Of a DNA stretch of 64,000 nt, positions 16,357-25,040 are shown piece after piece. Source of the DNA: Azoarcus sp. Its GTDB lineage: Bacteria; Pseudomonadota; Gammaproteobacteria; Burkholderiales; Rhodocyclaceae. The notes beneath the pieces were generated by a model. It was not told where the DNA came from. It saw nothing but the letters and a program-made list of their open reading frames with translations, and searched no databases. Position 1 is the first letter of the stretch. The number at the start of each line of letters is the position of its first letter. A program made the position numbers and the translations under genes. The stretch is taken from contig JAUSOD010000076.1 of assembly GCA_030656215.1 (NCBI GenBank), positions 1-64,000 on the forward strand, given 5' to 3'.

Positions 16357-16872
16357 ATGGATCACGAAGTCTTTCTCGGTCTCGGCAGCAATCTCGACAC
16401 GCCCGAGCGCCAACTGTGCCAGGCGGTGACACACATTGCCCACCTCTGCGGCGTACGCTTGCACGGAGTGTCCTCGGTGTACCGCAGCGCGCCGCTCGGT
16501 TACGCCGACCAGCCGGCCTTTTTCAATGCGGTGTTGCGGCTGTCCACCACCCTCCCCCCGTCCGCGCTGCTCGACGCACTGCACGGTATCGAGCACGAGC
16601 ACGGACGCACCCGCGAATTCCGCAACGCGCCGCGCACGCTCGACCTCGACATCCTGCTCTACGACCAACTGCGCCAGGAGGACGCCGTCCTGACCCTGCC
16701 CCATCCGCGCTGCCACGAGAGGGCCTTCGTCCTCCTGCCGCTGCTCGAACTGGCACCGGACTGTGTCATCCCCGGGCGCGGGCCGGCGCGCGACTGGCTG
16801 CCGGGCTGCAGCAATCAGGCGATCGAGAAGCTCGGCGCCCTGGAGATCGGCGAGACGCACTCGAACCACTGA
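16357..16872 (+). CDS. folK: 6-hydroxymethyl-dihydropterin pyrophosphokinase
   Basis: A 171-residue HPPK, which transfers pyrophosphate from ATP to 6-hydroxymethyl-7,8-dihydropterin. The N-terminal VFLGLGSNLD, the SSVYRSAPLGYADQPAFFNA segment, the RTLDLDILLYD motif with the two metal-binding Asp, and LPHPRCHERAFVLLPLLELA are all present. GGAGG 11 bp before the ATG at 16357 supports the start. It is divergent from the decarboxylase-folE pair. In this setting the product may feed the H4MPT pathway in place of, or in addition to, folate. Confidence 0.92.
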   Translation: MDHEVFLGLGSNLDTPERQLCQAVTHIAHLCGVRLHGVSSVYRSAPLGYADQPAFFNAVLRLSTTLPPSALLDALHGIEHEHGRTREFRNAPRTLDLDILLYDQLRQEDAVLTLPHPRCHERAFVLLPLLELAPDCVIPGRGPARDWLPGCSNQAIEKLGALEIGETHSNH

Positions 16873-16924
16873 CGTTCGGACCGCTGACGTTCTGACCGCC
16901 GAAGCTTGGACCACTGAAGCGGCA
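16865..16924. repeat. 15-bp tandem repeats at the folK end
   Basis: Four diverged 15-bp units beginning ACC[AG]C[TC]GA[CA]G lie at 16865, 16880, 16895 and 16910. They start in the last codons of folK and fill the gap to the convergent HAD gene. Confidence 0.6.
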
Positions 16925-16933
16925 CACCACGGA

Positions 16934-17608
16934 TCACGCATCGGCGAGCACCTCGACAATGCGCCAGCCGCGCGCCTGTGCTTCCTGGCGCAGGGCCGGA
17001 TCGGGGCCCACCGCAACCGCTTCGGCGACGCGGCGCAGCAGCGGCAGGTCGCTGGCCGAGTCGGAATAGAACACCGAGTGGGCAAAATCGCCCCAGCCAA
17101 GGCCGCGCCCGGCCAACCAGGCCTCCACCCGTTCGATCTTGACCGCGCCATGACACAGCGCACCGTCGATCTCGCCGCTGTAGCGCTCGCCGCTGCGCTG
17201 TGCCCGGCTCGCCACCAGGTGCCCGAAGCCGAGGGCATGAGCAAAAGGCGCGGCGACGAAGTCGTTGGTGGTGGTGACGAGCACGCACAGGGCCCCGGCC
17301 TCGCGGTGGCGGGCCACCAGCGCACGCGCGGCGGCGGGAATCGCGGCGGCCACCCGGGTGGCGAACTCGGCCTGCCAGGCTTGGAGCGTGGCGGCCGGGT
17401 GGCACGCCAGCGGGGCCATGGCGACGCGGTGCAGGGCGCGCAGCTCGAGCGCCCCGTGCACGTACTGGCGGCAGCAATCCAGGTAGTGGTCGGCGGCGGC
17501 CGCCTCCAGTGCGCCGCGCTCGACCAGGAAGCGCAGCCAGGCCATGCCGCTATCGTAGGGGATCAGGGTCAGATCAAGGTCGAAGAGGGCCAGGCGGCGT
17601 TCAGTCAT
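16934..17608 (-). CDS. HAD-IB family phosphatase
   Basis: A 224-residue haloacid-dehalogenase hydrolase of the SerB/IB subgroup. Motif I LALFDLDLTLIPYDS carries the nucleophile Asp, motif II is CVLVTTTNDF, and motif III/IV is SVFYSDSASDLPLLRRV followed by AVGPDPALRQEAQARGW. The substrate is unknown. The start overlaps the end of pabBC by 8 bp, making it the last gene of the fhc operon. It could remove phosphate from a pterin or ribofuranosyl intermediate, which is inference from context. Confidence 0.82.
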   Translation of the reverse strand: MTERRLALFDLDLTLIPYDSGMAWLRFLVERGALEAAAADHYLDCCRQYVHGALELRALHRVAMAPLACHPAATLQAWQAEFATRVAAAIPAAARALVARHREAGALCVLVTTTNDFVAAPFAHALGFGHLVASRAQRSGERYSGEIDGALCHGAVKIERVEAWLAGRGLGWGDFAHSVFYSDSASDLPLLRRVAEAVAVGPDPALRQEAQARGWRIVEVLADA

Positions 17609-19535
17609 GATCCACCAACGAGGCCGCCGGGATGGCAGTGGGCCCGACCGGCGCCAGCATGCGCGCAGCCAGCGGGCCGCGCAGGGCGTTACATACCACG
17701 ATGCGCTCGGCCCGCAGCAGGTCGGCCGGGGTCAGCGGCGCCTCGCGTGCGCCCCACGCGGGGTCGGCGAGCAAGGCTGCGCGCATCACGCCCGGCAACA
17801 CGCCCGCACTCAGCGGCGGCGTGCGCCATTCGCCATCGATGTGCACGAACAGGTTGCTACGCGCGCCTTCGGCAAGTTGCCCATGGCGGTTGACGAACAG
17901 GACATCGAAGGCGCCGTTGCGTGCGGCCAGCGCGAGCGCCGCATCGTAACGGGTGCGCAGGCTGGTCTTGTGGCGAACGAAGGGATCGTCACCGTCGACC
18001 GGCTCGGTGGCAAGCAGCAGGCCGACCGGTTCGTCCGGAATCGGTGCGAGCGGGCTCACCACCAGGTCGAAGCGACCGTCGTGGTGCAGGGCCAGACGCA
18101 GGCGCGATGGCGCCCAGGCCGGCAGCTCGGCGAGCTGCGCGCGCAGCGCGCGTTCGATCTGCTCCAGCGGGCAGGCGAAGGCGAACGCAGCCGCACTGGC
18201 AGCCAGCCGTGCGAGGTGGCGGTCGAGGTGGCGGATACCGCCGCTGCGGGTTGCATATAGCGTTTCCAGCAGGGTGAAGCCCGGATCGAGCCCGGTGAGG
18301 AAACGCGCCTTGAGCGCGCACTCCTCGAATTCCTCCGCCGCCTTGCTGTCGCTCACGATCCCCGCGCCGATACCCATCCGCCCCGCGCGCAGGCCCTTGC
18401 GCTCGGGGCCGAGGGTCAGGGTGCGGATCGTCACCGACAGGCAGAAGTCGCCACATGCCCTGGACGACTCGACGGGGGCATCGATCCAGCCGATGCTGCC
18501 GGTGTAGAGTCCGCGTGGCGTGCTCTCGAGCGCGCGGATCAGCTCCATGGTGCGGTGCTTGGGCGCACCAGTGATCGAGCCACACGGGTAGAGCGCGCGC
18601 AGCAGCGCGGGAAAGCCCGTATCCGACGGCAGTTCGGCCTCGATCGTGGAGGTCATCTGGAACACCGTGGAATAGGCCTCGACCGAGAACAGCGCCGGCA
18701 CCCGCACGCTGCCGATGCGGGCGATGCGCCCCAGGTCATTGCGCAGCAGGTCGACGATCATCAGGTTCTCGGCCCGGTTCTTGGTGTCCCCGGCCAGCAG
18801 GCGGGCGATCTCACTGTCGCCCTCGGGCACCCCGGCGCGGCAGGCGGTGCCCTTCATCGGCCGGGCGAGCAGGCGCCCGCCCCGATGCTGCAGGAAGAGT
18901 TCCGGCGAGCACGACAGCACGTGACTCGCCCCCTCCCCCGGCGGCAGCGCGATGAAGGCGCCGAAGCTCACCGGCTGGCGCGCTCGCAGGCGGCGGTACA
19001 GGGCCACCGGCGAGCCGAAGGCCTGGAAATCGAGGCGGTAGGTGTAGTTGACCTGGTAGGTCTCGCCATCGCCGATCGCGGCCAGGATGCGCGCGATCGC
19101 GGCCTCGAATTCGGCCCGGTCCACGCTGGGACGCAGCGCCAGAATGCCGGCCGGGCCCGGATGGGCAGTGCCGCCGCCGGCGGGCACCGCAGCCCCGTTG
19201 GCGTCATTGCCGCCGCCCTCCTGCGCCTGCAGCCAGGCCTCGACCTCGGCCGCCGACAGCCGGGCCAGTTGGGCGAAGATCAGGATACGCAACGCCCCGC
19301 CGTCGGCCGGGACGAGGCCCTCGTCGCCGGCACCCAGCAGGCGCGCACCCCATTCGTAATCGGCGAGCAGCACCGCGTGGCCGCCAGCGCGCTGGTCGGA
19401 CTCGACCGCGGCCCACACCGCTTCGAGCGCCTGCGGATCGTCGCAGCGGTGTTCGCGCAGGAAGCCGGTGTACAGCCGGCTGCTGGGGGCCGCCGCGGTG
19501 GCGGTGCAATCGTCGAGCAAAGCGAAGCAGCTCAT
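17601..19535 (-). CDS. pabBC: fused aminodeoxychorismate synthase I / aminodeoxychorismate lyase (PabBC)
   Basis: A 644-residue fusion. The N-terminal two thirds are PabB, with RPMKGTACRAGVPEGD, NLMIVDLLRNDLGRIA and CGSITGAPKHRTMELI chorismate-binding signatures. The C-terminal third (after about residue 425) is a class IV PLP lyase (PabC) with LLETLYATRSGG, a Lys in RHKTSLRTRYDAAL and EGARSNLFVHIDG. The product is p-aminobenzoate, the substrate of ribofuranosylaminobenzene phosphate synthase in H4MPT synthesis (gene at 49740). The start at 19535 has CAGGAG upstream. It lies between the fae paralogue and the HAD gene in the fhc operon. Confidence 0.88.
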   Translation of the reverse strand: MSCFALLDDCTATAAAPSSRLYTGFLREHRCDDPQALEAVWAAVESDQRAGGHAVLLADYEWGARLLGAGDEGLVPADGGALRILIFAQLARLSAAEVEAWLQAQEGGGNDANGAAVPAGGGTAHPGPAGILALRPSVDRAEFEAAIARILAAIGDGETYQVNYTYRLDFQAFGSPVALYRRLRARQPVSFGAFIALPPGEGASHVLSCSPELFLQHRGGRLLARPMKGTACRAGVPEGDSEIARLLAGDTKNRAENLMIVDLLRNDLGRIARIGSVRVPALFSVEAYSTVFQMTSTIEAELPSDTGFPALLRALYPCGSITGAPKHRTMELIRALESTPRGLYTGSIGWIDAPVESSRACGDFCLSVTIRTLTLGPERKGLRAGRMGIGAGIVSDSKAAEEFEECALKARFLTGLDPGFTLLETLYATRSGGIRHLDRHLARLAASAAAFAFACPLEQIERALRAQLAELPAWAPSRLRLALHHDGRFDLVVSPLAPIPDEPVGLLLATEPVDGDDPFVRHKTSLRTRYDAALALAARNGAFDVLFVNRHGQLAEGARSNLFVHIDGEWRTPPLSAGVLPGVMRAALLADPAWGAREAPLTPADLLRAERIVVCNALRGPLAARMLAPVGPTAIPAASLVDHD

Positions 19536-19595
19536 GGTGTGCTCCTGCGGGTGGGGATGGGTGAGCGGGGCCGCGCCACATCCACTTTTCACGGC

Positions 19596-20129
19596 CTACT
19601 CGCTCCAGTCATCCATGTCGTGCCGAATCGTGTGGCGGTTGGCAATCAGTTCGTCGACCGTCGGCTCATTGGCCAACGCGCGGCGGATCGCCAGTTTGGT
19701 GGCCTCGTAGTTGGTGCGGTACATGTCCTTCTTGTCGAGCTCGGCATGGGTCGCACAGCGCGGATCGATCCACACCAGGCTGACGATGCACAGATTATTA
19801 GCCTCCTCGCGCGGGATGATGCCTTCGATCAGGCAGTCCACGATCGCGTCGGCAGTGGCCGACTGCACCACGCCGCCGAACAGCTCGATGTTGGCGCTGT
19901 CCTTGAGCGTGACCTTGGGCACCATCATGGTGGCCGGGCGGACCAGCTGGTTGCACGCGCGGATTACGAACATCGCGGTGTGGCCCTTGCTCTGCGCCAT
20001 CATGTTGGCGAAGGCCTGGCCCACCGGACCGTCCGTGCGGCCAATCAGAATCTCCGGCATGGCGTCGGTGAACTGGCCGTCGGCGGCCAGCACGGTGGCC
20101 TCGCCGGCGTGAAAGAGGTAGTTGCTCAT
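19596..20129 (-). CDS. formaldehyde-activating enzyme paralogue (Fae2-like)
   Basis: A 177-residue member of the Fae family. It keeps the fold landmarks seen in canonical Fae (KGHTAMFVIRACNQLVRPAT, MMVPKVTLKD, ELFGGVVQSATADAIVDCLI, IIPREEANNLCIVSLVWIDP). The segment where true Fae has [10 protein letters not shown] reads FTDAMPEILIG here, so the conserved active-site His is absent. It may therefore not condense formaldehyde with H4MPT and could instead bind cofactor or act structurally or as a sensor. It follows fhcC in the fhc operon with a 57-bp gap. The start at 20129 (MSNYLFHAGEA) is preferred over one 15 bp upstream. Confidence 0.85.
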   Translation of the reverse strand: MSNYLFHAGEATVLAADGQFTDAMPEILIGRTDGPVGQAFANMMAQSKGHTAMFVIRACNQLVRPATMMVPKVTLKDSANIELFGGVVQSATADAIVDCLIEGIIPREEANNLCIVSLVWIDPRCATHAELDKKDMYRTNYEATKLAIRRALANEPTVDELIANRHTIRHDMDDWSE

Positions 20130-20186
20130 CGGGTACGGCTCCAAAAGGTCGAAAGAGAATCTTTGGCTGCGGCGCAGCGGACGCCC

Positions 20187-21005
20187 TCAGCCGGGCAGCA
20201 GCCACTCCCCCTTGCCGTCGGCGGAGAGATCGCCGACCAGGCGTTGCGGGCGCCAGCCCGCGAGCCCTTCGAAGGGGCCACCATGGGCGGCGAGGCTGCG
20301 CGCGAGCAGCGCCCAGAACACGCGGATGTCGTGGCCGGTGGCGGCGAAGGTGGCCGGGATCGCGGGCGGTGGGCCGGCGAACACCAGGCTGCCGCGGCGC
20401 ATGGCGTAGCCGCAATGGGCACCGGTCTCCCCGGCCACCGCGATGGTGCCGGCGACCATGCGCGAAGCGAGGAAATCGCCGGCATTGCCGAAGATCAGCA
20501 CGGTGCCGCGGCGCATTCGGTCGCCGAAACGCGCGCCGACATTGCCACGCACGATGAAGAGGCCGCCGCGCATGCCGTCCATGTCGCCGGGCAGCGCGCT
20601 CGCGGCATGGTCGCCGACGTCGCCTTCCACTTCCAGGCGGCCGCCGGCCAGCTCGCACGCCGCCAGCAAGCCCGCGCTGCCGCTGACACGGATCTCGCCC
20701 GCGCTCAGTTGCGCGCCGAGGTAGTCGCCGACGTCGCCCTCCACGCGCAGGCTGCCGCCGTCCATCGCCCGGCCGACACCGTCGCAGCGCCCCAGGTCAC
20801 CCTCGAACACCAGGGTCGGAGCTTCGTCGGCCAGCACGCGCACGTCGAAGAATTCGCCCAGCGGCAACGCTTCGTTGCCATGCCACAGCGGGCGTCGGGC
20901 GAAGGCCGCGGCGTCCTGCCCGGCCATCGCGGTCGGCGTGATACCGGCAAGATCGAGGCGCAGCGCGGGTTGGGTGCGCAGGCGCAGATGGAAGGCTGCA
21001 CTCAT
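20187..21005 (-). CDS. fhcC: formyltransferase/hydrolase complex subunit C
   Basis: A 272-residue subunit related to the C subunit of formylmethanofuran dehydrogenase and to the glutamate synthase GXGXG domain. It has repeated beta-helix turns: GSLRVEGDVGDYLGAQLSAG, GGRLEVEGDVGDHAAS, GGLFIVRGNVGARFGDRMRR, GTVLIFGNAGDFLASRMVAG. In methylotrophs it scaffolds the Fhc complex, which moves the formyl group from H4MPT to methylofuran and hydrolyses it to formate. The start overlaps the stop of fhcD by 4 bp. Confidence 0.93.
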   Translation of the reverse strand: MSAAFHLRLRTQPALRLDLAGITPTAMAGQDAAAFARRPLWHGNEALPLGEFFDVRVLADEAPTLVFEGDLGRCDGVGRAMDGGSLRVEGDVGDYLGAQLSAGEIRVSGSAGLLAACELAGGRLEVEGDVGDHAASALPGDMDGMRGGLFIVRGNVGARFGDRMRRGTVLIFGNAGDFLASRMVAGTIAVAGETGAHCGYAMRRGSLVFAGPPPAIPATFAATGHDIRVFWALLARSLAAHGGPFEGLAGWRPQRLVGDLSADGKGEWLLPG

Positions 21006-21952
21006 GAGCGCACCTCCCCGGCCAGCAGCTTGCGCAGATGAAAATGGTAGGGCCCGAGCTTGCCGCCGTAGTTGCCGGCCGAGATGCGCCGCACCCCGGC
21101 CGCGGCACCGAGCGCCAGCACCGCCTCCATGCCGGTGCGCATGGCCCGCGCGACATCGGCCTCGAGCAGGCCGTCGATGACGATCTCCATCACGCAGCCG
21201 GTCGCGGCATCCAGTTCGGTCTTTTTCGCCAACGGAGTCAGCGCCGGGCAGAAGGCTTCGTTGGAGGAGGCCACCAGCGCGGGGTACTTGCTGCCGATCT
21301 TAGAGCCCGAACGCACCACCCCGCCCGGAAAGGGCATGATCACGCCGGGCACTGCGCGCATCGCCGCAACCGCGGCTTCCGCCGCACCCAGCGCGGCGTC
21401 GGTGTCGTCAGCGAGGAAGATCAGGTTGCCGCCGCCCACCGCTTTCACCACCGGGGTGGTCTCCTCCGCGAGAAACTCGCCGTCCATCACCGGCACCCGC
21501 CAGTAGCGCACGCCGTCGAGCATCTTGGAGATCTGCCAGCCGTCGCCGAAGAAGCGCAGATTCCTGCCCAGCGCAATCGCCTCGCCTGCGGGCAGGCCGG
21601 CGTAGATCGCGGTGGTCGGGCAGGTCAGCACGCACTGGCCGACGCGCCGTTCCAGTTGCTTGGCGAGCTCCTTGCCCGACACCGCGAACAGCAGCACGGC
21701 CACACCCGGGCGGCCGTCCGGGGTCTCGTCCGGGCTGAGCACGCGCTCGATGCCGGCCTCGCAGCCGCAGGCGATGACCGAGGTGGCGAAGCCGGTCATC
21801 GCCACCGCGGCATGGTTTGCCCAGGTGGCGTTGTGGGCGGTGATCAGCACCCGCGTCGCCTTCATCGGAAAGGCTTCGGCGAAGGTGTCGTCGACGCGCA
21901 CGCCGTTGCGCTCCATGGCGTCCGCCCCCGTCGTTGCGGTCGCGGCGCTCAT
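21002..21952 (-). CDS. fhcD: formyltransferase subunit (formylMFR:H4MPT formyltransferase)
   Basis: A 316-residue subunit homologous to archaeal Ftr. Recognisable parts include VRVDDTFAEAFPMKATRVLI, TGFATSVIACGCEAGIE, TCPTTAIYAG, GNLIFLADDTDAALGAAEAA, MPFPGGVVRSGSKIGSKY and SAGNYGGKLGPYHFHLR at the end. It exchanges the formyl group between formyl-H4MPT and methylofuran in the cytoplasm. The ATG at 21952 overlaps the fhcA stop (ATGA), and fhcC starts at its own end, so the operon is tightly coupled. Confidence 0.93.
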   Translation of the reverse strand: MSAATATTGADAMERNGVRVDDTFAEAFPMKATRVLITAHNATWANHAAVAMTGFATSVIACGCEAGIERVLSPDETPDGRPGVAVLLFAVSGKELAKQLERRVGQCVLTCPTTAIYAGLPAGEAIALGRNLRFFGDGWQISKMLDGVRYWRVPVMDGEFLAEETTPVVKAVGGGNLIFLADDTDAALGAAEAAVAAMRAVPGVIMPFPGGVVRSGSKIGSKYPALVASSNEAFCPALTPLAKKTELDAATGCVMEIVIDGLLEADVARAMRTGMEAVLALGAAAGVRRISAGNYGGKLGPYHFHLRKLLAGEVRS

Positions 21953-23628
21953 GCCGGGCGCTCCGCACGTCCGTGCAGCCGGCACGGCAGCAGTGCGCCG
22001 CCATTGGCGCAGGAGCACAACTCGTCGCGGCTGATGGTGGCGTGGCGATAGCTCAGTGCCAGGTGCGCCTCGCTGTAGCGCGCCAGACTGCGTTCGATGC
22101 CACGGTCGAACTCGGGCTCGACGTAGTGGGTGCCGCCCACCGGGGTGGCCTCGATGCGCCCACGGCGTGCGACCAGGGCACCGTCCTTGAACACGTACTC
22201 GGGGGTGGTGAACATCGCCTCGCGATCGGCGTCCTCGCGATACACGGCGATGTCCGCGGCGGCACCGACGCCGAGCTGGCCGCGGTCGGTCAGCCCGAGC
22301 AGGCGGGCCGGCGCGGCGCGGGTCATGATCGCGATCTCGTACAGGCTGAGCTCGCGGCGGATCTCGCGCAATTCGGCGTTGGCGGCCACCTCGGGGTGGA
22401 GCTTGGCGAGTTGCTCGTCGCGGAAGGACTTGTCCATGAGCAGGCGGATCAGGTGGGGGTAGCTGGTGAAGGGGCCGCCGTTGGGATGGTCGGTGGTGAG
22501 CACCACCCGCCACGGGTCGTCGACAAGCAGGAAGAGCTCGAGCCCGATCGCCCACTGCAGCGCATTGACGTAGCTCTGCTCGCGGTAACGGAAGGGCACC
22601 ACGCCGCAGCCGGCATCGCATTCGATGTCGGCCCCGATCCACTTGCGCGGGCTGCCGAGGTCGGCGTTGGCGTGCTGGCGCATGGTGTCGCCGGAGGCGG
22701 TGACGGTCTGGCCGAAGATGATCTGGCCGACGTCGATGCTGATGTTGGGGCGCGCATTCACCTCCTCCGCCAGGCGCCGCGCAGCCGACGAGAACTTGCG
22801 CGAGCCCTCGGTACCGTAGCTGTGAAACTGAAGGTGGGTGAGATGGCCGGGGAGCCCCTCGAGCGCGTCCATGGTGGCGAGCGTCGAATCAACGTTGCCG
22901 GGCACGCCGAGGTTGCTGGCGTGAATGTGCAGCGGATGCGGCACGCCCAGCTCGTGCACCGCGCGCGCCAGGGTCTGCACCACCTGGCGCGGGGTGATGC
23001 GCCAGTGGACGTGGTCCTGGTCGACGTCGAGCTTCCTCTGGTTGAACTTGAACGCCGAGATGCCGCCCGGGTTCACCACCTTGACCCCCATCGCGCGGGT
23101 GGCGTTGATCGCCCAGCCGACGTAGTCGCGCACGCGCTCGACATCCTGCCCTTCGGCGAGCATGCGCAGGAACACTTCCTCGTTGCCCAGCATCACGTAG
23201 GCGCCGTGATCGAGGATGGGGGTGTCGCCCATCTCGAGGTGGGCGTGGCGCGCGTTGGACACCGCCATCGCCGGCTCGAAGGCGGCGGTATAGCCCATCT
23301 CGGCATAGCGGTAGCCGGTGGCGAGCGTGCCTGGGGTACAACAACCGGCGGAGGCGAGTTCCAGCGGATTGTCCGAGCGCCGGTTGATGCGGTGATCCTC
23401 GGGCAGCAGCATGCGGGCGAGGTTCACCTTGCCGCCGCCGATGTGCGAGTGCAGGTCGATGCCGCCCGCCATCACCACCATGCCGGAGACGTCGTATTCG
23501 TGGTCGACCGCCTCGGCCGCAGGCAGCTCGACGATGCGACCGTCGCGCACGCACAGGTCGCCGAGGTCGCCATCGATGCCATTGGCCGGATCCACAATGC
23601 GGCCGCCACGCAGGCGCAGCGTGCTCAT
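21949..23628 (-). CDS. fhcA: formyltransferase/hydrolase complex subunit A
   Basis: A 559-residue amidohydrolase-fold subunit homologous to FmdA/FwdA. The metal-binding N-terminal motif GGIDLHSHIGGGKVNLAR is present (His60, His62), with HPLHIHASNLGVPGN, THLQFHSYGT and VLTTDHPNGGPFTSYPH further on supplying later metal ligands. It hydrolyses formyl-methylofuran to formate. The ATG at 23628 overlaps the fhcB stop. Length and order (B-A-D-C) match the methylotroph Fhc operons. Confidence 0.94.
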   Translation of the reverse strand: MSTLRLRGGRIVDPANGIDGDLGDLCVRDGRIVELPAAEAVDHEYDVSGMVVMAGGIDLHSHIGGGKVNLARMLLPEDHRINRRSDNPLELASAGCCTPGTLATGYRYAEMGYTAAFEPAMAVSNARHAHLEMGDTPILDHGAYVMLGNEEVFLRMLAEGQDVERVRDYVGWAINATRAMGVKVVNPGGISAFKFNQRKLDVDQDHVHWRITPRQVVQTLARAVHELGVPHPLHIHASNLGVPGNVDSTLATMDALEGLPGHLTHLQFHSYGTEGSRKFSSAARRLAEEVNARPNISIDVGQIIFGQTVTASGDTMRQHANADLGSPRKWIGADIECDAGCGVVPFRYREQSYVNALQWAIGLELFLLVDDPWRVVLTTDHPNGGPFTSYPHLIRLLMDKSFRDEQLAKLHPEVAANAELREIRRELSLYEIAIMTRAAPARLLGLTDRGQLGVGAAADIAVYREDADREAMFTTPEYVFKDGALVARRGRIEATPVGGTHYVEPEFDRGIERSLARYSEAHLALSYRHATISRDELCSCANGGALLPCRLHGRAERPA

Positions 23629-24947
23629 TGCGCACCTCCGGCGATCGCACGGCGCCGGGCAAGGCGGGCGCAGAGCGCGGCGGCGACCTCGGCCACGGTG
23701 GGCAGGGGGTCGTCGTGGATCGGCGCGAGCGGCACCACCACGCCGCCGTCGGCGCGAAACAGATGGCCGGCCGCACCGATGCCGGGCGTGGACACCGGGA
23801 TGAACACGGTCGCGCCCTGCCCCCCGTCCTGTCCCTCGCGCGGCGCCAGCCGCGCCCCGAGTCCGGGATGGCCGAGCACCACGCGCGGCAGCGCGGTGGC
23901 CGGCGGGACCAGCTCGGGGCCGAAGCTCGACACCCACAGCAGCGCATCGACCGCGCCATCGGCGAGGAGGCGGTCGGTGGCGTAGCGCAGCGGCTCGTGC
24001 ACCAGGCCGCGGGCATGCACGCCGCTGCGCAGCGGCAGGCCCGACAGCCAGGTGAGCACCTGGTTGGCGGTGTAGCCGCCGTCGCCACCGCCGCAGCAGA
24101 AGGCGGCCGCGCGGGTGCTGCGGTTGAGCGTATTGACCAGGCGCTGGATGCCTTCGGCGATCAGCGCGCCATGCGCCGGCAGGCTGGCGGATTCCCACAC
24201 GATCACGGTGTAGCGCGCTGCCTGCATGCGCGTCACCAGCGCCTCGAGCACCGGCGGCACCTCGCCGACCCGGCGCCCGGCCAGGCGCGCGCCGAGCAGG
24301 GCCACGGTATCGAACAGATCACCCGCGAGCGGGATCTCTTCGGTGCTGCAACCCTCCAAACCGGCCACTCCGGCGGCGGCACGCGCACCCAGGAACACGA
24401 TCTCGCGTCCCTGCACGGCGTCGGCCGCGGGCGCGCAGCGGCGGAAGAACTCCGGATAGTGCGCGGCAGGATTGGTCCCCAAGCACAGCACCAGGTCGGC
24501 CCGGTTGCGGATCTCGGCCAGCGTCGTGTAGAACACGCCGCGATCCTGCAGGGCGCGGGTCGAATGCATCAGCGCATCGCCGCGCACATGATCGAGGATC
24601 GCCCCGCAGTCGTTCGCCAACCGGTAAAGCGCGCGCATGCCGGCGACGTCGGTGGCGAGCCCGGCAAAGAGCGGCTGGCGGCTGGCGGCAAGGATGTCGG
24701 CGGCGGCTGCGAGTGCCTGTTCGGCATCGACGACCTGCCCGCCGACCCGCCCACCGACCAGCGCGGTCGCCGCAAGCGGTGCTGCACCGAAGTGGGCCAG
24801 GGCAGCAGCGGCGGTCGGACAGGCACTGTCGACCAGCGCCGGACGCGAGGCATCAAGGGTGTAGCCGTCGCACAGCAGCGGACAGAAGGGACAAGTCCAG
24901 GTCTGGCCGGAAGCGGCCGGCCCGACAGGGGCAAGAGTGGCAGTCAT
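23625..24947 (-). CDS. fhcB: formyltransferase/hydrolase complex subunit B
   Basis: A 440-residue protein homologous to the large subunit of tungsten/molybdenum formylmethanofuran dehydrogenase. The N-terminus has WTCPFCPLLCDGY, and inner parts include LCLGTNPAAHYPEFFRRC and FCCGGGDGGYTANQVLTWLS. In bacterial Fhc complexes this subunit is known to have lost the metal-pterin cofactor and serves a structural role. First gene of the fhc operon. The ATG at 24947 has only AAGAGAG as ribosome site. A sigma-54-like promoter match ends about 12 bp upstream, which would leave almost no leader. Confidence 0.9.
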   Translation of the reverse strand: MTATLAPVGPAASGQTWTCPFCPLLCDGYTLDASRPALVDSACPTAAAALAHFGAAPLAATALVGGRVGGQVVDAEQALAAAADILAASRQPLFAGLATDVAGMRALYRLANDCGAILDHVRGDALMHSTRALQDRGVFYTTLAEIRNRADLVLCLGTNPAAHYPEFFRRCAPAADAVQGREIVFLGARAAAGVAGLEGCSTEEIPLAGDLFDTVALLGARLAGRRVGEVPPVLEALVTRMQAARYTVIVWESASLPAHGALIAEGIQRLVNTLNRSTRAAAFCCGGGDGGYTANQVLTWLSGLPLRSGVHARGLVHEPLRYATDRLLADGAVDALLWVSSFGPELVPPATALPRVVLGHPGLGARLAPREGQDGGQGATVFIPVSTPGIGAAGHLFRADGGVVVPLAPIHDDPLPTVAEVAAALCARLARRRAIAGGAQ

Positions 24948-24958
24948 GGGCTCTCTTG

Positions 24959-24974
24959 AGCAAGCCATATGCCA
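24959..24974 (-). promoter_or_regulatory. candidate sigma-54 promoter of the fhc operon
   Basis: The minus strand reads TGGCATATGGCTTGCT, matching TGGCACG-N4-TTGCW except at two inner positions, with correct GG-GC spacing. Transcription would start about 12 bp later, at the fhcB start codon, which is unusually close. It may still be functional with a leaderless or nearly leaderless message. Confidence 0.45.
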
Positions 24975-25040
24975 CCCCGGACTTGCGCTACCTGGCACCG
25001 CCTGCAGCCACTTCGCCGGCGTGGCGACCGCGCGGTCCTC

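Noticed and set aside
18555-21041. Very long open frame (828 codons) on the plus strand
   Set aside because: It is antisense to pabBC, the Fae paralogue and fhcC, whose protein motifs are unambiguous. Its translation is Arg/Ala/Gln/His-rich with no domain, as expected for a high-GC shadow frame.
21934-23985. Long plus-strand frame opposite fhcA
   Set aside because: It has no ribosome site or recognisable domain; fhcA, fhcB and fhcD account fully for this DNA.
24989-25005. TGGCACCGCCTGCA as a sigma-54 promoter in the fhcB upstream region
   Set aside because: The distance between GG and GC is two bases too short for a sigma-54 promoter.
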